Part shown: positions 53,423-59,189 of the stretch, piece after piece | How positions within the stretch are numbered: position 1 is the stretch's first letter | How the letters are laid out: each line of letters begins with the position of its first letter | NCBI GenBank assembly: GCA_020846145.1 | Contig: JADLEL010000135.1 | Location: 1-59,189, forward strand | Direction of reading: 5' to 3' | Source of the DNA: Pirellulales bacterium | GTDB taxonomy: Bacteria; Planctomycetota; Planctomycetia; Pirellulales; Thermoguttaceae | Length of the DNA: 59,189 nt | The notes under the pieces: model-generated | The model's input: the letters and a program-made list of their open reading frames with translations, nothing else | Told to the model about the DNA's origin: nothing | Database searches by the model: none | Position numbers and translations under genes: made by a program

Positions 53423-55513
53423 TTACTCCCGCTCTTGCTTTCCCCAAGCCTTTTTCGTCACGGGGAACATCGAGATTCGGAACTTGGTGCAGCCGTAAGG
53501 AATCAGGCGGATAGTCTCCGCCGCGGCTCCCTCCACGGGTTCGGCGGGCAATGCCTGGACATCGGAAGGCTTCCAATCGAAGACCCTGGCGGGCAGTTTG
53601 ATCGCCACGGGCGCCGCGAGCGGCCAGTCCCACTTCGACGGCATCGGCCCGCGCTCGACTTCCGCTTCGGCGGCGCCGCGCTCGGCTTCGACATCCAGGG
53701 CGAATTGCCAGCGCGCCTCCGCAACGCGGGTGTTGGGATCCTCGTCGGCGATCGGCAGCGCAAAAAGCAACGGGCCGCAGGTAACGCTTGCATAAGGGAA
53801 TCGCCGCTTCTCGAAAACCTCGTCGGGTTTGAAGTTAAAGTAGCCTCGGTAATACTTCGGATATTCGGTTTCGTAGCCCTGCGCGATCTGCACGGACATT
53901 GGAAAGAACAGTTCGACGAGATCGCCCTTGCTCCATAGCCTTTCGATGCGAACGAAGCCTTTCGCGTCGGGCGTTGCATCCAGAGAATTGCCATTGAGGG
54001 TCAGCCGCGCGCCGGAGCACCAGGCAGGAATGCGAAAATAGAGCGGAAAGGAGGCTTTTTGCCCAGGATCGACCGTAATCCGAACGGTTTCTTCGAAGGG
54101 ATACGCCGTTTGGCACGTCAACTTCAGGGGAATCTTTTCACCGACCGTGGCCGAGACCGTGCAAGGACCGTAGAGCGTCGCCGCCAATCCGCGATCCCCG
54201 GTGTTCATCCATAGGTGCGCGATATAACTCGGAATGAGGCGGTTGACGGCGCCGACGCAGCAGAGCACCCGCGGATAGGCGAGACGGTCGAACTTGAGGC
54301 AACCTTTCCCCGGCGCGTTAGGCTGCTCGGCCGGCAAGGTATCGCTCTCGATGCGATTGGGCGATTGGTAGTAGCACATGGTTTGGAAGTCGCGGGCGAT
54401 CGGCGCGGCTCCGGCGTTGAAGAACGCGCGCTCGATGCCGTCGCCGAAAGTGCGTTCGCCTTCGATCCGATAGAGCCAGGCGGCGGACCAAAGAAAGGCC
54501 GCCACGTCGCAAGTTTCCGTCAAGCGAAACGCGCCGATGCCGGCCAAATTCTCCATGCCGGAAGCGACGCCGAAGGAGAGCATGTGCCGTTCGCTCACCC
54601 ACTCGAGGGCGCGGAGCGACGATTGGCGGTAGCGATCTTCGCCCGTCCAGGGATAGAGTAAAATAGGCAGGCGGAGTTTTTCGTAGGCGCAGACGGCATG
54701 GCCCGGGTCGTATTGCCGATTTTCCCAGGCGCGGAAGGTGGCATCGACGCCCGGCGACTTCGCGGCGTCGAGCGCATTTTCGAGGATTTTTTTCTCGCCG
54801 CTGAAAGCGTAGGTTTCCAGCATCGGATCGAGGTTGCAAATTCCGCTCACGTCGTCGAGCTTGAAGCGATCGCGCGGCAGGGGATACTGCGAATAGACGC
54901 GAACGAGGGCCTCCAACACCCGCCGATTGCCGGATGCTTCGTACCAGCCCACCAGGGCCCGGCCTAGATGCGAGCAGGCCCAACTGTTGAATCCGTCGGC
55001 GGGATACGAGATCGGATTCTTCCGCCAGTAAATGAAGGAATTCGCGCCGCGGTTCACGCCGTTGACCACGAGATCGAGGCGCTCGACGGCCTTTTTGATG
55101 AGCGCGTCGTCGTGCAGGATATAGCCCAGGCGCAACGCGCCGTCGAGCCAGTAAGCGCATTGTTCGAGCGGCCAACCGGCGCCGTCGGGCCTACTGCCGG
55201 GCGCTTGGATCGGAATGCCCTTCCAACCATCCCGATAAACGGGGGACCACTCGTCCAAATGTCCGGTAATTCCCTCGCGCGCGGCCAGCGCCCAATCGCG
55301 CAGCCAGCCCGCCGGTTCGACGGCGCCGGGGGGCAGCGGCGTGAAGGCCGGCTTGACCAACGGCTCGGCGACGCGCCGGGCCTCGGCCGATTGAACCGCA
55401 GCCGCGATGCCCAACGTGCCGATCGCGATGAGCAGCGTCAAGCGGCATCCTCGGAGGGAGCCGATCGACGGGCGCGCGATGGTTTGAAGCCGATAAAAAC
55501 AGCGGCGTATCAT
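53423..55513 (-). CDS. Secreted GH127/DUF1680-like glycoside hydrolase
   Basis: This 696-aa protein is probably a beta-L-arabinofuranosidase-type enzyme. A signal anchor region (L-T-L-L-I-A-I-G-T-L-G-I-A-A-A) ends near A-E-A. The body is a helical six-hairpin catalytic domain (W-L-R-D-W-A-L-A-A-R; then D-G-A-L-R-L-G-Y-I) followed by beta-sandwich regions. The L-C-C-V-G-A-V-N-R-L segment corresponds to the family's cysteine-containing active-site block, and R-L-T-E-T-C-D-V-A may supply another zinc-type ligand. Together with araA at 9 kb this suggests arabinose-rich glycan use. The Shine-Dalgarno is weak. Confidence 0.75.
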   Translation of the reverse strand: MIRRCFYRLQTIARPSIGSLRGCRLTLLIAIGTLGIAAAVQSAEARRVAEPLVKPAFTPLPPGAVEPAGWLRDWALAAREGITGHLDEWSPVYRDGWKGIPIQAPGSRPDGAGWPLEQCAYWLDGALRLGYILHDDALIKKAVERLDLVVNGVNRGANSFIYWRKNPISYPADGFNSWACSHLGRALVGWYEASGNRRVLEALVRVYSQYPLPRDRFKLDDVSGICNLDPMLETYAFSGEKKILENALDAAKSPGVDATFRAWENRQYDPGHAVCAYEKLRLPILLYPWTGEDRYRQSSLRALEWVSERHMLSFGVASGMENLAGIGAFRLTETCDVAAFLWSAAWLYRIEGERTFGDGIERAFFNAGAAPIARDFQTMCYYQSPNRIESDTLPAEQPNAPGKGCLKFDRLAYPRVLCCVGAVNRLIPSYIAHLWMNTGDRGLAATLYGPCTVSATVGEKIPLKLTCQTAYPFEETVRITVDPGQKASFPLYFRIPAWCSGARLTLNGNSLDATPDAKGFVRIERLWSKGDLVELFFPMSVQIAQGYETEYPKYYRGYFNFKPDEVFEKRRFPYASVTCGPLLFALPIADEDPNTRVAEARWQFALDVEAERGAAEAEVERGPMPSKWDWPLAAPVAIKLPARVFDWKPSDVQALPAEPVEGAAAETIRLIPYGCTKFRISMFPVTKKAWGKQERE

Positions 55514-55547
55514 GGCGTAGCTCGCTGAAAAAAAGGGGTGTAGAGTT

Positions 55548-55660
55548 GTAGGTTATGCTTTAGCATATCAATCTGGGCTACATAAAAGGTACGCATTGGT
55601 TGCGGCTACGCCGCGCTAGGCTTTAGCATATCAATCATGTTATGCTAAAGCATAACCTAC
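55548..55660. repeat. Palindromic element, family H copy 2
   Basis: GTAGGTTATGCTTTAGCATA and GTTATGCTAAAGCATAACCTAC (in halves) form the arms; between them is a second GCTTTAGCATATCAATC unit and a GCGGCTACGCCGC hairpin, suggesting a nested insertion. Related to 51811-51906. Confidence 0.8.
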
Positions 55661-55763
55661 TCGATTGTCAAACCTCATTAGCGACATGGAAAAAGATCGT
55701 TTAGCCCGACGCGGTCGCCGTTGGCTCCTGGCAAAACGATCATAGCCGAGATTCGCCCGCCGC

Positions 55764-56711
55764 TCAAGCCAGGCCGTGCTTTTTCAATTTTCGGGCCAGC
55801 GTGGCGCGGTGGACTTGGAGCAGGCGGGCGGCTTTGCGCTGGTTGAAATCGGACTGGTCCATGGCCTGGGCGATCGCCCGGCGTTCGAGATGTTTCAGGC
55901 TCAACTCATCCAGTTGCGAGCGCAGCGGCGAAGTGGACTCGACCAGCAAGCTTTCCAGCAGCACTTCCGGAGCGAGGCCGGTGGCGTACAGCCGTTCGAC
56001 CCAGGCGGCGAGTTCGCGGACGTTGCCGGGCCAGGCATAGCCCACCAGCAGGCTGCGAATGGCGGAGGAAATCGCGATCGGCGGCATCTTGTAGAGCCGG
56101 GAGTAATGCGCCGAAAAATGATCCAACAGCGGCCCCACGTCCTCCGAACGGTCGCGCAGCGGACTCACCACCACGCGCACGATGTTCAAGCGGTAGAACA
56201 AATCCGGGCGGAAGCGGCCGCGGGCCGCCAACTCCCGCAGATTCCGATTCGTGCCCGCGATGAAGCGTGTGTTGACCGTGATGGGGATCGGTTTTCCGAC
56301 GGGCATGACCTCTTGCTCTTGGATCACGCGGAGCAATTTGGGCTGCAATTTCAAGGGGATTTCGCCGACTTCGTCGAGGAACAGGGTGCCGGAGTCGGCG
56401 GTGCGAACCAGGCCCAACATGCTCTGTTCGGCGCCGGTGAACGCGCCGCGCACATGGCCGAAGAACTGGCTTTCGAAGAGCGATTCGGAAATCCCCGCGC
56501 AGTTGACGGGAATGAAGGGTTTGTCGCGCCGATTGCTCTTCAGACAGAGCCGGCGGGCAAGAAGTTCCTTGCCGGTGCCGCTTTCGCCCTCGAGGAGAAC
56601 GCAGCAATCGCTTTGTGCGACGGTGTCGATCAGCCGAACGACTTCTTGGATCGCCTTCGAAACGCCGACGATCTCGGGGACGCCCGATACAGGTCTTGTG
56701 GTGACGCTCAT
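55764..56711 (-). CDS. Sigma54 activator lacking a sensory domain
   Basis: This 315-aa enhancer-binding protein begins directly with V-P-E-I-V-G-V-S-K-A-I-Q, the usual start of the AAA+ module. Walker A G-E-S-G-T-G-K-E, the sigma54-contacting G-A-F-T-G-A loop, D-S-G-T-L-F-L-D-E-V-G-E and a C-terminal Fis-type HTH (Q-R-K-A-A-R-L-L-Q-V-H-R-A-T-L) are present. There is no receiver, GAF or FHA domain in front. I chose the ATG at 56711 (GGGAGAG 9 nt upstream) over one 75 nt earlier. It may be controlled in trans or by expression level. Upstream is 1.1 kb of repeat-rich sequence. Confidence 0.88.
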   Translation of the reverse strand: MSVTTRPVSGVPEIVGVSKAIQEVVRLIDTVAQSDCCVLLEGESGTGKELLARRLCLKSNRRDKPFIPVNCAGISESLFESQFFGHVRGAFTGAEQSMLGLVRTADSGTLFLDEVGEIPLKLQPKLLRVIQEQEVMPVGKPIPITVNTRFIAGTNRNLRELAARGRFRPDLFYRLNIVRVVVSPLRDRSEDVGPLLDHFSAHYSRLYKMPPIAISSAIRSLLVGYAWPGNVRELAAWVERLYATGLAPEVLLESLLVESTSPLRSQLDELSLKHLERRAIAQAMDQSDFNQRKAARLLQVHRATLARKLKKHGLA

Positions 56712-57397
56712 GGCGCAAACTCTCCCGACCGCATTTCGAGCGCGATGCCCGATGGGTCTTGGCGTTCGGCCGATTCGGCGGCGCACAATCGATCGCGCGG
56801 TTCATTGATTCCGGAAATTGCCCTTCAATCCCTGAGCATGGAACCGCTTGGTCCGTTCCTTAAAACCGGACGCACGATGAGTTTCGCCACGAATCCGCTG
56901 TTCGCTGCCTCCGTAATTTTTCTGGGTTGATCAAGGAACTTAAACTTTTACGAAAGGGCTGATTTTCCTTCCCCATCAAGCATCGAGACTGGCCTTGTGG
57001 ACGAGCTGCGACTAGTGTGGATGCAACTTTCCAACGGATGTTGATCAAATCAATCGGCCCAACATGCGCACAAAAAAACGTCGAACCCTCTACGGGGAAT
57101 AAACTTGCGATAAGCTATGAGTTTTGCCGCGGCCCTGCGGGAAAGGCGCGACCGGCAAACCATTCCTCGTAGGAATATAACGGATAAGCCATTTATCCAG
57201 TATTACACTTACTGTAATTACAATTCCGAAAATGTCAAGAGGCGGGGGGGGGAATTATCGATTAAATACAGATTTTTCTGGTAATATTATGTTTTCCCGA
57301 AAATCCAGTTGCTCGAAGGGGTGCGATCGTAAGCTATAATGGTGGGCGGATGCGGCATTTCCCGCGATGGTCGCCTATTCATGGATCGCATTTAGTG
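56712..57397. other. Gene-free region upstream of the sigma54 activator
   Basis: No convincing coding sequence is visible in 686 nt. An imperfect inverted repeat ATTACACTTACTGTAAT lies near 57206-57222, and the sequence becomes AT-rich from 57180 to 57330. It may contain a promoter of the activator. Confidence 0.4.
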
Positions 57398-57512
57398 CCT
57401 ATCCCAAAACCATGTCGGTTGGGGTGGCAGTTGTACTGCCACCCCTTGAATCGCCGAATAGCTGGGGTGGCAGTACAACTGCCACCCCAACGAATTGAGG
57501 TTTTAGGATAAG
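57398..57512. repeat. Palindromic element, family A copy 2 (inverted)
   Basis: This is the reverse-orientation counterpart of 10631-10743. CCTATCCCAAAACC leads into GGGGTGGCAGTTGTACTGCC (hairpin), the TTGAATCGCCGAATAGC spacer, a second matching hairpin and GGTTTTAGGATA. Confidence 0.9.
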
Positions 57513-57623
57513 TTCTAAGCCTAGGAGGATGTGAAATAATTGGGACAGGCACCGCACAATTCCCGTTATTCGAGTGCTTATCAACAACTCGGTTCGGAGC
57601 CAGTCCCATTTTTTCACAATCTC

Positions 57624-57719
57624 TCATTCGATCCCTCCCCCGCCCAAGACGCGGTCGCCCGCATGGCAGACGACGGCCTGTCCGGGGGCGACTCGGGCTT
57701 CGCGATGGAACCCCTCTCC
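57624..57719 (-). pseudogene. mnmA: 3' relic of mnmA (tRNA 2-thiouridylase)
   Basis: On the minus strand the frame ending at the TGA (57624-57626) reads V-A-P-G-Q-A-V-V, then A-G-D-R-V-L-G-G-G-G-I-E. It matches the C-terminus of MnmA (A-x-x-P-G-Q-A-V-V-F-Y-x-G-D-x-V-L-G-G-G-x-I). Only about 28 codons remain. Upstream sequence is a repeat with GGTTCCTGGCTCTGCC. The rest of the gene is not here, so the fragment arose by rearrangement or repeat-linked deletion. Confidence 0.6.
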
Positions 57720-57783
57720 AACATTGCGTTCCCCGGCAGAGCCAGGAACCGAGGGGAATGACACGTTGGAAATCGGCCCAACT

Positions 57784-57987
57784 GTAACCGTTCACAGGGG
57801 ACTGTCCCGATTTTCGCGGCGCAAAAGATGATGGTGCCGTAAAAATGCTTAATCGCCACGAAAAGGGAACTGTCCCCCTCGCGCCGCGGGAAGGGGACAG
57901 GTCCATGTTTTCGGCCTACCGTTTGTCCGCAAAATACGTTATCCCGCCGAAAAATGGACCAGTCCCCGACCGGGGCGTGAACGCTTA
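57784..57987. repeat. Composite palindromic element, family C copy 3 with a second element inserted
   Basis: The outer arms GTAACCGTTCAC and GTGAACGCTTAC enclose a family C core (GGGGACTGTCCCGATTTTCG ... GGGAACTGTCCCC). To its right is a different palindrome, GGGGACAGGTCCATGTTTTC to GAAAAATGGACCAGTCCCC (57893-57966), which interrupts the CGCGCC...GGGGCG flank seen intact in copy 2 (43555-43676). Confidence 0.85.
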
Positions 57988-57997
57988 CGCCCAACTT

Positions 57998-58924
57998 TTA
58001 CGCGACCGCGCCTTTGGTGACCAACATGAAAACGTCTTCGAGGCTGGGTTCTTTTTCGGCGTAGGAGGACATGCGGACGCCGGCGGCGACGAGGCGTTCG
58101 AGGAGCGCGGCGGACTGCTGGTCGTCGGCGGCGAGTTCGACCGTCGCGTGGCCGTTCTCGACTTGCACGTCGCGGGTCTCAGGCAGCGAACGGATGATCG
58201 AGAGGCCGGCGTCCATATTCTCCAGAAAATGGATCCGCACCACGCGGTTGCGGCGGATGCGGTGATAGACCTCCTCGATGGGGCCGCTCATCAAGAGCTT
58301 ACCGCGCTCGATGATGCCGATCGACGTGCAGCAGTCGGCCAGTTCGGTGAGGATGTGGCTGGAGATGAGGATCGTCTTGCCCATCCGGCGGAGTTCCTTG
58401 AAGAGGGCCTTGATCTCGATCCGCGCACGGGGATCGAGGCCGGAGGTCGGCTCGTCGAGGATCAGCACCGGCGGATCGTGGACCAGCGTTTTCGCCAGGC
58501 AGAGCCGCTGCTTCATGCCCCGCGAAAGGCTGTTGACGAACGCCTCGCGCTTGCCGGACAGATCGAGCAGATCGAGCACGTCGCCGATGACCTGCTTGCG
58601 TCTGGCGCGGGGAAGTTGGTACGCCACGGCGAAAAAGTCCAAGAACTCCCAGACCTTCATGCCGTCATAGACGCCGAAATTGTCGGGCATGTAGCCGATG
58701 CTGCGGCGGACGGCCAAGGGATCGCGGGTAACGCGGTGCCCGTTGACGATCCCCTCGCCGCCGGTGGCCTTCAGCAGCGTGGCCAGGAAACGAATCGAGG
58801 TGCTCTTACCCGCCCCGTTCGGGCCGATGAAGCCGAACATTTCGCCCGCCTCGATTTTTAGGTTCAAGTGATCGACCGCGATCAGTTCGCCGTAGTGTTT
58901 CGTGAATTCGATGAGTTCGATCAT
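57998..58924 (-). CDS. ABC-2 type transporter ATP-binding protein
   Basis: This 308-aa cytoplasmic ATPase powers an ABC-2 type exporter (CcmA/NodI/DrrA class). Walker A G-P-N-G-A-G-K-S-T, signature S-R-G-M-K-Q-R-L-C, Walker B L-I-L-D-E-P-T-S-G-L-D and H-loop S-S-H-I-L are all present. A C-terminal extension of about 75 residues (V-E-N-G-H-A-T-V-E-L) is typical of this class. The signature is a permissive variant (SRGMKQR). The ATG follows a C-rich tract when read on the minus strand, with no Shine-Dalgarno. Neighbouring permease genes must lie past the window or elsewhere. Confidence 0.9.
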   Translation of the reverse strand: MIELIEFTKHYGELIAVDHLNLKIEAGEMFGFIGPNGAGKSTSIRFLATLLKATGGEGIVNGHRVTRDPLAVRRSIGYMPDNFGVYDGMKVWEFLDFFAVAYQLPRARRKQVIGDVLDLLDLSGKREAFVNSLSRGMKQRLCLAKTLVHDPPVLILDEPTSGLDPRARIEIKALFKELRRMGKTILISSHILTELADCCTSIGIIERGKLLMSGPIEEVYHRIRRNRVVRIHFLENMDAGLSIIRSLPETRDVQVENGHATVELAADDQQSAALLERLVAAGVRMSSYAEKEPSLEDVFMLVTKGAVA

Positions 58925-59063
58925 GGCGGTAGGCAGTAGGCGGTGGGCGGTGGGCGGTGGGCAGTGGGCGGTGGGCAGTGGGCAGTGGAGAGTGGCTAGT
59001 GGCTAGTGGAGAGTGGCTAGTGGAGAGTGGAGAGTGGAGGTATTTTGAAGCCGTAAGTGGTGC
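58925..59063. repeat. Low-complexity array next to the ABC ATPase start
   Basis: Imperfect GGCGGTGGGCAGTGGGC-type units are followed by GAGAGTGGCTAGTG-type units. Read on the minus strand they give C-rich sequence directly before the ATG, as seen in front of nadB, gatB and gltX. Confidence 0.75.
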
Positions 59064-59065
59064 TT

Positions 59066-59189
<124 letters not shown>

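Noticed and set aside
57379..57906. 175-codon minus-strand ORF near the right end
   Set aside because: It runs through two palindromic elements and the mnmA relic in a different frame, so is a chance reading frame.

Overview
The window looks like a draft contig from a GC-rich planctomycete, most likely Pirellulales-type. The evidence is PEP-CTERM cell-surface proteins, an autotransporter-repeat giant protein, a secreted Hint-domain protein, a DUF1598-like protein, FHA-linked sigma-54 activators, sugar-degrading enzymes and many palindromic intergenic repeats. Both ends lie in repeats (a 64-bp palindrome at the left, a 7-bp tandem array running off the right), as expected where an assembly stops. 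I found no rRNA, tRNA, prophage, transposase or CRISPR array.

Layout. 1-11 kb: a duplicated parvulin-type foldase, a NodB-like deacetylase, then a carbohydrate block in which a minus-strand alpha-galactosidase/six-hairpin glycosidase pair diverges from araA. 10.8-14.5 kb: a toroid protein, aroB, a small antitoxin-like ORF and dprA. 14.8-20.1 kb: two PEP-CTERM exported proteins separated by a MITE-like element. 20.6-23.9 kb: two small BON proteins and the Hint protein, which has a structured leader. 24.1-32.8 kb: nadB, a BrnT-like/XRE toxin-antitoxin pair, hicB with a broken hicA, gatB, two hypotheticals and gltX. 32.9-34.7 kb: an AT-richer two-gene island (SMC-like ATPase plus DUF4276/TOPRIM-like protein), the best candidate for a defence system. 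34.8-38.8 kb: ppx and ppk; ppk carries an in-frame copy of an intergenic palindromic repeat. 39-43.4 kb: a marR-macA-macB efflux operon. 44-47.2 kb: an antitoxin-fragment/secreted-protein fusion, an AlkD-like protein and a rubrerythrin-like protein. 47.2-49.9 kb: a GxxExxY gene bounded by CGCAGAT repeats, a truncated second copy, and an FHA-GAF-sigma54 activator. 50.3-59.2 kb: DUF1598-like protein, a small hypothetical, a BtaB-like methyltransferase, a GH127-like enzyme, a second sigma-54 activator, an mnmA relic and an ABC-2 type ATPase.

Three themes connect the region. (1) At least ten families of short inverted-repeat elements fill the gaps. They are often nested, one sits inside a coding sequence, and several abut CDS ends exactly. 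(2) Toxin-antitoxin debris is abundant: hicA with two lesions, a solo antitoxin-like ORF, and an antitoxin N-terminus fused to a signal peptide. (3) Housekeeping genes (aroB, dprA, nadB, gatB, gltX, ppk, ppx) are interleaved with accessory cargo rather than kept in conserved operons. Long ORFs antisense to these genes are by-products of high GC and are not annotated.
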